A stretch of DNA of 64,000 bases, taken from the NCBI GenBank assembly GCA_021298655.1, contig JAJTFK010000001.1, positions 47,906 through 111,905 on the forward strand, read 5' to 3'. Below, piece by piece: positions 19,573-27,958 of this stretch. A program made the translations under genes and the position numbers. Source of the DNA: Cryomorphaceae bacterium. GTDB lineage: Bacteria > Bacteroidota > Bacteroidia > Flavobacteriales > Schleiferiaceae. Numbering within the stretch: the stretch's first letter is position 1; each line of letters opens with the position of its first letter. The notes under the pieces were generated by a model that was not told where the DNA came from, ran no database searches, and saw only the letters and a program-made list of their open reading frames with translations.

Positions 19573-20094
19573 TTAGGCTTCAGCTATTTCTACTGCACCC
19601 GATTTTTTCAGAACGTCTACCAGGCCGTCTGCCGCCGGCAGCTCCACCATAAAGTAGTCGTCCGTGGTGCGGGGGTCCGGATTTTGGGCATCCGCGCCGG
19701 GGTACAAACCGTTAATAATAAGGTAGGTCCAAACCATCAGGTGGGCGGCGAAGAACACCGTCAACTCAAACAAAATGGGCACAAAAGCCGGCATGTTCAT
19801 GCCCCAGTTCAGGTTGGGTTTTCCGCCAATATTCTGTGGCCAGTCGCTGATCATCATGAACCAAGTCAGCGTAACCGCAACCGTGAGGCCCAGAACCCCG
19901 TACATGAAGGCTGCCATAGCGATGCGCGTCTCTTTTAGGCCCATGGCCTTGTCGAGTCCGTGCACCGGGAAGGGCGTGTAGACTTCCGAAATCTTATAAC
20001 CCGCCGCGCGGATCTCCTTTACGGCCGAAATAAGCACGTCGTCGTCGTGGTACAACGCGCGGACTACCGGGGTAGGCTCAGTGGTGTGCGCCAT
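19573..20094 (-). CDS. actD: ActD (DUF3341), membrane subunit of alternative complex III
   Basis: 173 residues with two membrane helices (about 85-105 and 128-150), matching the DUF3341 family that forms the peripheral two-helix subunit ActD. The N-terminal cytoplasmic part (VVRALYHDDDVLISAVKEIR) resembles the usual domain that sits beneath ActC. The start overlaps actC by 17 bases, indicating translational coupling. Confidence 0.92.
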   Translation of the reverse strand: MAHTTEPTPVVRALYHDDDVLISAVKEIRAAGYKISEVYTPFPVHGLDKAMGLKETRIAMAAFMYGVLGLTVAVTLTWFMMISDWPQNIGGKPNLNWGMNMPAFVPILFELTVFFAAHLMVWTYLIINGLYPGADAQNPDPRTTDDYFMVELPAADGLVDVLKKSGAVEIAEA

Positions 20095-21469
20095 GGTCGC
20101 TGTGGTGTTTTTTCTGGGCTTCGCCCGAAGTTTTCAAAATAGTCTTGAGTTCGGCCTGCGCAATCACCGGGAAGGTGCGCGCGTAGAGCAGGAAGAGCAC
20201 GAAGAAGAATCCGATGGTGCCCACGAAGATGCCTACGTCGACAAACGACGGAGAGAACATCGACCAGCTCGACGGCAGGTAGTCGCGGTGCAGCGAAGTC
20301 ACGATGATTACGAAGCGCTCGAACCACATGCCGATGTTTACGACAATCGAAATCACGAACGTGAACACGAGGTTGGTGCGCAGCTTTTTAAACCACATGA
20401 ACTGGGGGCTGAATACGTTGCACGTCATCATCGACCAGTAAGCCCACCAGTACGGACCCGTGGCGCGGTTTAGGAAGGCGTACTGCTCGTACTCCACCCC
20501 GCTGTACCAGGCGATGAACAGCTCGGTGATGTAGGCCACGCCCACAATCGAACCCGTTACCATGATGATGATGTTCATCATCTCAATGTGCTGGATGGTG
20601 ATGTAGTCCTCCATCTTGAACACCTTGCGCACAATGAGCAGAAGGGTTTGTACCATGGCAAAACCCGAGAAGATGGCCCCGGCAACGAAGTACGGGGGGA
20701 AAATCGTCGTGTGCCATCCCGGAATCACCGATGTCGCAAAGTCCATCGATACAATGGTGTGAACCGACAGTACCAGCGGCGTAGCGAGGCCCGCGAGGAC
20801 CAAAGAAACCTCTTCAAAACGCTGCCAAGCCTTGGCCTTACCGCCCCATCCGAACGAAAGCACCTTGTAAATGTGCTTTTGAACCGGGTTCACGGCGCGG
20901 TCGCGCACCATGGCAAAGTCCGGAATCAAGCCTACGTACCAGAAAACGACCGAAACGGTCAAGTAGGTTGAGATGGCGAACACGTCCCACAGCAGCGGCG
21001 AATTGAAGTTGACCCAAAGCGAGCCGAACTGGTTGGGAATCGGCAAAACCCAGTAGGCCATCCATACGCGGCCCATGTGGAACACCGGGAAAAGTCCGGC
21101 CTGGATCACCGAGAAAATGGTCATGGCCTCCGCCGATCGGTTGATGGCCATACGCCAACGTTGGCGGAACAGCAGCAAAACGGCAGAAATCAGGGTACCT
21201 GCGTGACCGATGCCGACCCACCATACAAAGTTGGTGATGTCCCAGGCCCAACCCACGGTTTTGTTAAGGCCCCAAACGCCGATTCCGGTTCCGACCGTGT
21301 AGGCCAAGGAGCCAACGCCCCACAGAAACATGACCAGCGCGATGCTAAACACCACCCACCACGAGCGCGGAGCGGCGTTTTCAATCGGACGTACGACGTC
21401 TTCGGTGATCTGGTTGTAGCTCTTATCGCCTAGGATAAGGGGCTGACGTACTGGTGATTCGTAGTGCAT
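20078..21469 (-). CDS. actC: ActC, NrfD-like quinol-binding membrane subunit
   Basis: 463 residues with about ten hydrophobic helices, an NrfD/PsrC-type protein. ActC binds menaquinol and is structurally paired with the iron-sulfur protein ActB; it may take part in proton translocation. Visible family features include TNFVWWVGIGHAGTLISAVL and the long GMWFERFVIIVTSLHRDYLP region. The N-terminus begins with a typical soluble stretch MHYESPVRQPLILGDKSYNQ. A His-rich tail (HHSDHGAHH) ends it. Six bases separate it from actB. Confidence 0.94.
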   Translation of the reverse strand: MHYESPVRQPLILGDKSYNQITEDVVRPIENAAPRSWWVVFSIALVMFLWGVGSLAYTVGTGIGVWGLNKTVGWAWDITNFVWWVGIGHAGTLISAVLLLFRQRWRMAINRSAEAMTIFSVIQAGLFPVFHMGRVWMAYWVLPIPNQFGSLWVNFNSPLLWDVFAISTYLTVSVVFWYVGLIPDFAMVRDRAVNPVQKHIYKVLSFGWGGKAKAWQRFEEVSLVLAGLATPLVLSVHTIVSMDFATSVIPGWHTTIFPPYFVAGAIFSGFAMVQTLLLIVRKVFKMEDYITIQHIEMMNIIIMVTGSIVGVAYITELFIAWYSGVEYEQYAFLNRATGPYWWAYWSMMTCNVFSPQFMWFKKLRTNLVFTFVISIVVNIGMWFERFVIIVTSLHRDYLPSSWSMFSPSFVDVGIFVGTIGFFFVLFLLYARTFPVIAQAELKTILKTSGEAQKKHHSDHGAHH

Positions 21470-21475
21470 AACTTA

Positions 21476-24400
21476 TTAGGCGTTGCGAACTTTAGTCAGG
21501 TAGAATACCGAAGGCTGCGTGCCAACCTCTTCGAGGAGGTGGTAGGCACGGGCGTCGGCCTTGGCGGCACGAACCGCACTCTTCGCGTTGTTGACGTCGC
21601 CAAAGGTGATGGCTCCGCTGTCGCAGGCCTCGGCACAAGCCACCGTGAACGTGCCGTCGGCAAGAGGCTGACCGGCTTTCTTGGCTTCGAGCTTGGCGTA
21701 CTGAACGCGCTGAATGCACATGGTACACTTTTCCATCACACCGCGCGAACGAACCGTTACGTCAGGGTTGAGGACCATGCGGCCGTAGTCGTCTTGTGAC
21801 GGGTTCACGTCGGCGAACTGTTCGTTGGCCATGTAGTTGAACCAATTGAATCGGCGAACCTTGTACGGGCAGTTGTTGGCGCAGTAGCGCGTTCCGATGC
21901 ATCGGTTGTAGGCCATGTGGTTCAAGCCTTCGCGCGAGTGAACCGTAGCACCAACCGGGCACACCGTTTCGCAGGGCGCGTGGTTGCAGTGCTGGCACAT
22001 AACCGGCTGGAACACCACGGCGGGCGACTCCGACGGCTCCTCCATCTTGGCGTACATCTCAATGCCGCCGATGTTTTCTTCGGCTGCGCGCTCCTTGCTC
22101 ATGTCGCTGCTGTAGTAGCGGTCAATGCGGAGCCAGTGCATGTCGCGGAGGTTGCGGATTTCTTGCTTGCCCACAACCGGAACGTTGTTCTCAATGTGGC
22201 AGGCTACCACACAGGCGCCGCAGCCGGTACAGCTGTTGAGGTCAATGCTCATGTTCCACATGTGCATCGTCTCGTGGTCGTGGTTCGCCCAAAGGTTGGC
22301 CTCTTCCGACGTTTTGTGTCCGTCGATCGTGTGGAAGGTTGGCTTTTCGTTCCAGCTCGAACCGCTCGGATCGGCGATGAAGTCGGCGAGCGTCACCTCG
22401 TTGACGATGCGGCGACCCATCATCGTGTTTCCGAGCTGCACCGTGGCGAACTCGTGCATTCCGTCGGCCTTGGCGATCTCCACGGCAACGGCGCCGGTGG
22501 TTACCCCGAGTGCGTAGGCGTTGACGCCCATGTCGTCGGCAACCTTGCCGGCCGACGTGCGTCCGTAGCCGTAGGCGAGGCCCACGGTACCGGCCGTTTG
22601 GCCCGGCTGGATGAATACCGGAACGTTCTCGAGGACGCGCTTGCCCACTTTAACGGTGGCGTAGCTTCCGTCGAGCGAACCGTCGCTGTTCGTTTCGTTT
22701 TCAAAGCCCAGAGCCAGTGCGTCGGCCGCGGCGATGGTCAGGTAGTTGTCCCACGTGAGGCGGGTAACTGGGTCCGGAAGCTCGTGCAGCCAAGGGTTGT
22801 TGGCTTGGTAGCCCGCACCCACGGCGTTTTCGTACATGGCGAGCTCCATTCCAGCCACGGGCTTGGCCACCTTGGCCGAAGCCGCTAGGGCCGCTGCAGC
22901 ACCCGCAGCAGCACCCGACACCGCACCGGATGTAACGGCAGCGCCGCCGTCGTGAACGGTTTGGTTCCAGTTTAGTCCGAAGGACGTGGCAAGGGCCGCT
23001 ACTTGGTCCTTGGCGCTGCGGGCATCGCCCGAAAGTCCGCCCAGCACCTCAAGTACCGACTTGCTGTTAAAGAGGTTTTTAATGGTTGGCTGGGCCACCG
23101 TGTATTCTCCGGCAACGGGACGGTAGTCAGCCCAGGCCTCCAGGTAGTGGGGCATGGGGGCCGCGGCCGAGCAAAGCACCGCCGTTTCGTCCATGCGGTC
23201 GGTCAAGCTCATGCTGAACTTGGCGCCCTTGATGGCCTTTTCAAAATCGGGGCGGAAGTACACCGGGTTGGTTCCGGCGACCAAGAGGGCGCCTACGCGC
23301 TTGGCGTTGAGGTCCGCAACAAGATTGGCTACGCGGGCTTCGTTACCGCGGCGGATGTACACCGGCTTATCGGTGCGCAGCGTTGTTCCAAAGGCGCCGG
23401 TCAGGGCATTCAGGGCAGCGGCCAGTTTGGCTGCATTGGCGTCGTCGCCGCCGACCAATACCACGGACTTGCCGTTGGCGGCTTTGAGTTCCCCGGCTAC
23501 GGACTTGAGGGCCTTGGACAGGTCGTCGCGAAGGGCCACTTTGGCGGCTGATCCGCCCAGTTCGTTCACCAAGAACGCCAGCGAACCGGCAACTTCCGAA
23601 GGCTTGATTTTTACGCGCTTGTCGGCGTTGGACCCCGTGAGCGACAAGTTGCTCTCGAATTCCACGTGGCGGAGCATGTCGCCACCCGGCTTGCGGCGCG
23701 CCGCGTAGTCGCTGGACAGCTGCTGCGCCGTAGCGCCCGAAAGGAAGTCGCTGCCGAAGGAAAGAACCAACTTAGCGGCAGTAAGGTCTACCGTTGGAAG
23801 GGCGCGAACCCCGGTCAAAGCCTCCCAAACGTCCAGGGTGTTGGACTGCGAAATGGCGTCAAATTCCACGTGCTGGAAGTTGGCGTAGCTCTGGCGCAGG
23901 CGCTCGATGGCGGCCTGAAGCGAGGGACTGAACACGCTGGACGTAAGCAGAACGAACTGCGTGCCCTGAGCAAGCGCGGCATCGGCAGCCTTCTTCAACG
24001 AAGCCTCTACCGTGGCCCAATCGCTGTCCTTGCCGTTCAAAATGGGTCCGCGAAGGCGGGCCGAATCGTACAGCGAAAGCACGCTGGCTTGAGCGCGGGC
24101 ATTGGTTCCGCGGTTGAAGCGGCCGGCGTCGCCCGGCTCCACCTTAATGGGGCGGCCTTCGCGGGTCTTAACCAGAACCGATGCGTAATCCTGACCGTCG
24201 GTGTAGGCCGTTGCGTAGAACGACGGCACCCCAGGGGTAAGGCTATCGGGCTTAACGACGTAGGGAACGCTTTCAATAATGGGTTGTTCGCAGGCAGCCA
24301 AGGTTGCGGCGGCGGTGCTGAATCCCAAAAACTTAAGGAAGTCACGGCGGCTCGTCTGAGCCTCCATGCTGCGCTCGTCGGCTAAGAACACATCCGCAGG

Positions 24401-24496
24401 GATGTCTTGCGCGAATTCGTTTTCGGCCAAACGCTGCGAAACCTCGGTGTTCGCGAGCTGGTCGAAGCTCTTCCAGTACACTTTATTGCTTGCCAT
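21476..24496 (-). CDS. actB: ActB, molybdopterin-like and iron-sulfur subunit of alternative complex III
   Basis: 1006 residues. An internal twin-arginine signal (SRRDFLKFLGFSTAAATLAA, near residues 49-68, followed by Cys) sends this two-domain protein to the periplasm. The first 730 or so residues are related to molybdopterin oxidoreductases but in the known complexes lack the cofactor. The C-terminal part is an NrfC/PsrB-like ferredoxin domain with CTGCGACVVAC, MCQHCNHAPCETVCP, CIGTRYCANNCP and EKCTMCIQR motifs, which bind three [4Fe-4S] and one [3Fe-4S] cluster. It passes electrons from quinol at ActC to ActA. An Ala-rich linker near 22860-22945 is a local oddity. Confidence 0.94.
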   Translation of the reverse strand: MASNKVYWKSFDQLANTEVSQRLAENEFAQDIPADVFLADERSMEAQTSRRDFLKFLGFSTAAATLAACEQPIIESVPYVVKPDSLTPGVPSFYATAYTDGQDYASVLVKTREGRPIKVEPGDAGRFNRGTNARAQASVLSLYDSARLRGPILNGKDSDWATVEASLKKAADAALAQGTQFVLLTSSVFSPSLQAAIERLRQSYANFQHVEFDAISQSNTLDVWEALTGVRALPTVDLTAAKLVLSFGSDFLSGATAQQLSSDYAARRKPGGDMLRHVEFESNLSLTGSNADKRVKIKPSEVAGSLAFLVNELGGSAAKVALRDDLSKALKSVAGELKAANGKSVVLVGGDDANAAKLAAALNALTGAFGTTLRTDKPVYIRRGNEARVANLVADLNAKRVGALLVAGTNPVYFRPDFEKAIKGAKFSMSLTDRMDETAVLCSAAAPMPHYLEAWADYRPVAGEYTVAQPTIKNLFNSKSVLEVLGGLSGDARSAKDQVAALATSFGLNWNQTVHDGGAAVTSGAVSGAAAGAAAALAASAKVAKPVAGMELAMYENAVGAGYQANNPWLHELPDPVTRLTWDNYLTIAAADALALGFENETNSDGSLDGSYATVKVGKRVLENVPVFIQPGQTAGTVGLAYGYGRTSAGKVADDMGVNAYALGVTTGAVAVEIAKADGMHEFATVQLGNTMMGRRIVNEVTLADFIADPSGSSWNEKPTFHTIDGHKTSEEANLWANHDHETMHMWNMSIDLNSCTGCGACVVACHIENNVPVVGKQEIRNLRDMHWLRIDRYYSSDMSKERAAEENIGGIEMYAKMEEPSESPAVVFQPVMCQHCNHAPCETVCPVGATVHSREGLNHMAYNRCIGTRYCANNCPYKVRRFNWFNYMANEQFADVNPSQDDYGRMVLNPDVTVRSRGVMEKCTMCIQRVQYAKLEAKKAGQPLADGTFTVACAEACDSGAITFGDVNNAKSAVRAAKADARAYHLLEEVGTQPSVFYLTKVRNA

Positions 24497-24508
24497 AGAA
24501 TTGTTCGC

Positions 24509-25807
24509 TTAGTAGTGGCACTTGCCGCATTCAAGGCCACCAATGCTAGCGGCCGTAATTTTTTCGCTGTGGAAGCGCTCGACGAGTCGGTCGCTAATCG
24601 ACGCGGAACCGTCAATCGAGCCGGCGTAGTAGCCGTTGTCGCCCTTGATCTCGGTCTCGCGGTGGCAGTTGATGCACCAGCCCATCGTGAGCTCGCTGTA
24701 TTGGTACACCTCTTCCATTTCCTGAACCGGACCGTGGCAGGTCTGGCACTCCACCTGACCGGCAGTCACGTGCTGGGCGTGGTTGAAGTAGGCCAAATCG
24801 GGCAGGTTGTGAATGCGAATCCACTGGATCGGCTTTTGCTCGTAGCCCTCGATGTAGGTGCGCGCCTCGGGATCCCAGCCAATGGCGGCGTAGATCTTTT
24901 GGATTTCGGGCGAACGCTCGCCGCCGTACTTGGGATTGCCTGCGGCATCCACGATTTCGGAACCGTCGATGTACATGTGGCAGTTCATGCACACATTGGC
25001 CGAAGGAATGCCCGAGTGCTTGCTGTGGCGCGCGCTGCTGTGGCAGTAGTTGCAGTCCACGCCGTTGTCGCCCGCGTGAATCTTGTGGCTGAAGGCAATC
25101 GGCTGCACCGGCTGGTAGTCTTTTTCTACTCCGATTCCCATGAGGTAGGAGTAGGTCGCGTACAGGAATCCAAGCGCAAGGACGACCGTCAGGAAGGTCA
25201 TGAACCGCTTATTGGCCACCAAAATCTTGGTGACGATGTCGAGGTCTTCGAGCAGGCTGGTTGGGTTTTCGCCGTTGAGCTGCTTTAGCGTGTTCCGCAC
25301 GCGAAGCAGGAGCACCAAGTTGATGAGCAGGAATCCGCCCAAAACGTACATCAACCAAGGCGAATTAGCCGACTCTGCAGGAGCAGCCGGAGCCGCTGCT
25401 GCGTCCGCGCCGGGAGCAGGTGCCGCCTTTTTGTCGCCTTCCACGGTGTAGGCCAAAATGCTCTTAATGTCGTCGTCGGTAAGCGCCGGGAAGGCCTGCA
25501 TCACCGAACCGCCGTACTCCTCGAAGATGGCCTTGGCATCGGCGTCGCCCGAAGCGCGGAATTCCGCATTGTTGCGAATCCATCGGAGCAACCACTCCTC
25601 GGAACGGCGTTGGGTCACGTCGCCGAGCGCGGGTCCAACGAGTTTTTTATCGAGTTTGTGGCAGCTGGCGCAGTTGGCTTTAAAGAGCTTTTTGCCGGCT
25701 TCGGCGCTGACCTCCGCAGAGGCCGAAATGCTTAAAACGCTGAAAGACAGAAACGTTAAAAACGCTCGTCGGAGCAGCGAGGCATAGGGTGTCAAACGCA
25801 TACGCAT
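24509..25807 (-). CDS. actA: ActA, six-haem cytochrome c subunit of alternative complex III
   Basis: 432 residues from the ATG at 25807 (MRMRLTPYASLLRRAF), which begins a signal peptide. Six CxxCH sites are visible. The first, CASCH (46-50), is in an N-terminal monohaem cytochrome domain; after an Ala/Pro linker and two membrane helices (about 151-169 and 204-223) comes a pentahaem domain with CNYCH, CMNCH, CQTCH, CINCH and CGKCH. ActA collects electrons from ActB. It is the first gene of the act-cox operon; a TACTTTTG element lies 34 nt upstream. I cannot say whether the extra N-terminal haem domain is universal in ActA. Confidence 0.92.
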   Translation of the reverse strand: MRMRLTPYASLLRRAFLTFLSFSVLSISASAEVSAEAGKKLFKANCASCHKLDKKLVGPALGDVTQRRSEEWLLRWIRNNAEFRASGDADAKAIFEEYGGSVMQAFPALTDDDIKSILAYTVEGDKKAAPAPGADAAAAPAAPAESANSPWLMYVLGGFLLINLVLLLRVRNTLKQLNGENPTSLLEDLDIVTKILVANKRFMTFLTVVLALGFLYATYSYLMGIGVEKDYQPVQPIAFSHKIHAGDNGVDCNYCHSSARHSKHSGIPSANVCMNCHMYIDGSEIVDAAGNPKYGGERSPEIQKIYAAIGWDPEARTYIEGYEQKPIQWIRIHNLPDLAYFNHAQHVTAGQVECQTCHGPVQEMEEVYQYSELTMGWCINCHRETEIKGDNGYYAGSIDGSASISDRLVERFHSEKITAASIGGLECGKCHY

Positions 25808-25841
25808 ACTGAGTGGTAAACTTGTCCTTTTCAAGGCCCCG

Positions 25842-25849
25842 CAAAAGTA
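25842..25849 (-). promoter_or_regulatory. -7 promoter element TACTTTTG of the act-cox operon
   Basis: TACTTTTG on the minus strand, 34 nt before the chosen actA ATG, matches TAnnTTTG. Unlike many genes here this would give a short 5' leader. Confidence 0.55.
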
Positions 25850-25955
25850 CAACAGAACAGCCTCGGGCATATTTCAAACTCTCTTAGGCATTTTTAATTT
25901 AAAACGATTCTAAAGAAGAGAATTCCAAGCCCGCTTGAGCGACCAAAAATGCGCC

Positions 25956-25963
25956 TACCTTTG
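25956..25963 (+). promoter_or_regulatory. -7 promoter element TACCTTTG of the SPOR-like gene
   Basis: TACCTTTG ends 4 nt before the ATG at 25968, predicting a leaderless transcript. Confidence 0.65.
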
Positions 25964-25967
25964 AATC

Positions 25968-26369
25968 ATGATTGGCTTGTTGTTTGCGCTTAGCCTGGTC
26001 CCCGTTCCGGACACGGCCGTGATTGGTTCGGGCGTTGCCATTGACGAAGCCGTGCGGTCAACGCTGCAATCGAGTGCACACCAACCCCGGCAAGCCGTGG
26101 AGGCCGGTGCCGAACGCTACACCGTTCAGGTTTTTGCCGGCCGCAGGCAGGAGGCCAACTTGGTTTACGTCCATTTGACCGATTCCATCGGCGCGACCCT
26201 TCCGGTTGCGATCCACTTTGACGAGCCCCAATTCAAGGTTTTTGTGGGAATTTTCGGGAGCCGACTCGAGGCGGAATACGCCCTGCGCAAGTGGCGGTCG
26301 CGCTACCCCACGGCCTTCGCCGTTCAAGCGCCCAATCAGCGATTTAAGAAGGGTTCCAGCGTGCGCTGA
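25968..26369 (+). CDS. Small secreted SPOR-like protein
   Basis: 133 residues. A hydrophobic N-terminus (MIGLLFALSLVPVP) looks like a short signal peptide. Residues 50-125 resemble a SPOR domain: RYTVQVFAGRRQEAN, then FKVFVGIFGSRLEAEYALRK, the strand-helix-strand-helix pattern that binds denuded peptidoglycan at division sites. The 3' end overlaps the thioredoxin gene on the opposite strand by 34 bases, an unusually long convergent overlap. SPOR assignment is from motif spacing only. Confidence 0.7.
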   Translation: MIGLLFALSLVPVPDTAVIGSGVAIDEAVRSTLQSSAHQPRQAVEAGAERYTVQVFAGRRQEANLVYVHLTDSIGATLPVAIHFDEPQFKVFVGIFGSRLEAEYALRKWRSRYPTAFAVQAPNQRFKKGSSVR

Positions 26370-26641
26370 AGCGCCGCCGCGGACTGCACGCCCGACTGGC
26401 GCCAAAGCAGCTCTCCCCTGCGAAACAAAGCCAGCGTGGGAACGCCCTGCACCCGATAGGTCTGGGCCACACTCGGGTTTTTATCCACGTCAATTTTTAC
26501 GATGCGTATTCGTCCCTCCATGAGGCGATTTAGCTCGATCAGTATGGGGGCCAAGGTCTTGCAGGGTCCGCACCATTCCGCAAAAAAATCGACGAGAACG
26601 GGTTGGTCGCCGCCCACGAGTTCGTTGAACTTCGCGTTCAT
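26336..26641 (-). CDS. Thioredoxin
   Basis: 101 residues, the size of a cytoplasmic thioredoxin. The active site is FFAEWCGPCKTLAPI and the cis-proline loop is VQGVPTLALFRRGE; no signal peptide. It reduces protein disulfides using thioredoxin reductase. Its ATG overlaps the stop of the rhodanese-like gene by three bases (ATGA arrangement), so the two are cotranscribed. Confidence 0.92.
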   Translation of the reverse strand: MNAKFNELVGGDQPVLVDFFAEWCGPCKTLAPILIELNRLMEGRIRIVKIDVDKNPSVAQTYRVQGVPTLALFRRGELLWRQSGVQSAAALQRTLEPFLNR

Positions 26642-27042
26642 TTTCGAACTACGGGCTTGCGCGCCGAGGTCCAGGCCTGGAATCCGCCCTGAAGGTGGTA
26701 AACCTTTGTGAATCCGGCTGCCTTGAGCTTGGAAATCGCCTGACCGCTGCGACCGCCCGAACGGCAGTAGAGGTACATGGGCTTGTCCTTGGGAAACGCC
26801 GCCATTTTGGTCATGAATTGGGCGTCGTAGAAGTCGACGTGCTTGGCCCCGGCAATCATTCCCTCGGCAACTTCACCCGGGGTACGAATGTCCACCAAGA
26901 TTCCCTTCTTGGAATCGCGTTCAAAGGTCGCGACATCCAGGTTTTGGGCTGAGAGGAGGCCACTTGGCAGTAAGAACAGCAGTCCAAGCATGCTGCCTTG
27001 CATCCGGCTCCAAAAATCCAAGGTTTTTCTTGTGTAGTGCAT
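26638..27042 (-). CDS. Secreted rhodanese-like protein
   Basis: 134 residues from the ATG at 27042; an ATG at 27003 would give 121 residues and a more compact signal peptide (MQGSMLGLLFLLPSGLLSAQ), so the start is uncertain. A single rhodanese domain follows with the catalytic loop YLYCRSGGRSGQ; such domains carry persulfide sulfur or act as envelope sulfur carriers. It is coupled to the thioredoxin gene. No TAnnTTTG element lies immediately upstream of either start. Confidence 0.85.
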   Translation of the reverse strand: MHYTRKTLDFWSRMQGSMLGLLFLLPSGLLSAQNLDVATFERDSKKGILVDIRTPGEVAEGMIAGAKHVDFYDAQFMTKMAAFPKDKPMYLYCRSGGRSGQAISKLKAAGFTKVYHLQGGFQAWTSARKPVVRK

Positions 27043-27173
27043 ACGTGTAGATTTGGTGGTCCGATGTGGGTCGATACCGTGTCCCTGAAGGTACTCCATT
27101 CGGCGCAGGTCGCGCCCTTTTTTGCATCCAAGCCCTATTCCTCCGATCGCGCGGGTTGTTCGAAAACGGTGGC

Positions 27174-27902
27174 CTACCCGGCCATGGTGTGGTACACGGC
27201 CTGAACGTCTTCGTCCTCTTCGATTTTCTCCAGGAGTTTTTCGACGTCGGCCTGCTGCTCGGGGGTCACGGTTTTGGTGTCCATGGGAATGCGCTCAAAG
27301 CCCGAGGTAAGGATCTCGATTCCGCGCTCTTCCAAGGCCTTGGTGATGGCGCCGTATTCGCTGAAGGGCGCGTACATGAAAATGGTGTCGACGTTTTTCT
27401 CTTCGTCGTGCTCAATGAAGAGTTCCTCGACGCCGAAGTCGATCATTTCGAATTCAAACTCTTCGAGGTCGATGGTGCCCTTGGGGATTTTAAAGTTGCA
27501 CTTGCGCTCAAACATAAACTCGACCGAGCCGCTGGTTCCCAGGCTGCCGTTGTATTTATTAAAGTACGAGCGCACGTTGCCCACCGTACGGGTGGCGTTG
27601 TCGGTGGCGGTTTCGACCAAAATCGCGATTCCGTGCGGACCGTATCCTTCGTAGACCATCTCCTTGTAGTCGGCCTGGTCCTTGCTCGTGGCGCGCTTGA
27701 TGGCCCGCTCCACGTTGTCCTTGGGCATGTTGGCGTCGCGGGCGTTCTGCATCAGGGCCTTGAGGCGCGAGTTGGCTTCAGGGTTCGGGCCGCTTTCCTT
27801 GACAGCCATGATGATGTCCTTGCTGATGCGGGTAAAAACCTTGGCCATGGACGACCAGCGTTTCATTTTGCGAGCCTTGCGGTATTCAAATGCGCGTCCC
27901 AT
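27174..27902 (-). CDS. yebC: YebC/PmpR family protein
   Basis: 242 residues, normal for the family. Conserved features include FTRISKDIIMAVKESGPNPE, ARDANMPKDNVERAIKRAT and the YEGYGPHGIAILVE loop. YebC-type proteins were described as transcription regulators; some members relieve ribosome stalling at polyproline stretches, and which activity applies here is not visible. The N-terminus differs from the usual GHSKW start (MGRAFEYRKARKMKRW), a Bacteroidota-type variant as I recall. A TAGGTTTG element lies 34 nt upstream. Confidence 0.93.
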   Translation of the reverse strand: MGRAFEYRKARKMKRWSSMAKVFTRISKDIIMAVKESGPNPEANSRLKALMQNARDANMPKDNVERAIKRATSKDQADYKEMVYEGYGPHGIAILVETATDNATRTVGNVRSYFNKYNGSLGTSGSVEFMFERKCNFKIPKGTIDLEEFEFEMIDFGVEELFIEHDEEKNVDTIFMYAPFSEYGAITKALEERGIEILTSGFERIPMDTKTVTPEQQADVEKLLEKIEEDEDVQAVYHTMAG

Positions 27903-27936
27903 GCGAAAAAGTGTTTGTTGTTCGGAATTCGGTCTG

Positions 27937-27944
27937 CAAACCTA
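27937..27944 (-). promoter_or_regulatory. -7 promoter element TAGGTTTG of yebC
   Basis: TAGGTTTG on the minus strand, 34 nt before the yebC ATG, matches TAnnTTTG. It lies just beyond the stop of korB, so yebC probably has its own short leader. Confidence 0.5.
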
Positions 27945-27958
27945 CGGCGCCGGCGGCC

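Noticed and set aside
27048..27204. TAGATTTG on the plus strand followed 8 nt later by an ATG opening a 46-codon frame at 27064
   Set aside because: The peptide has no recognisable feature and runs into the yebC 3' end in antisense. A promoter there cannot be excluded, but nothing supports a gene.
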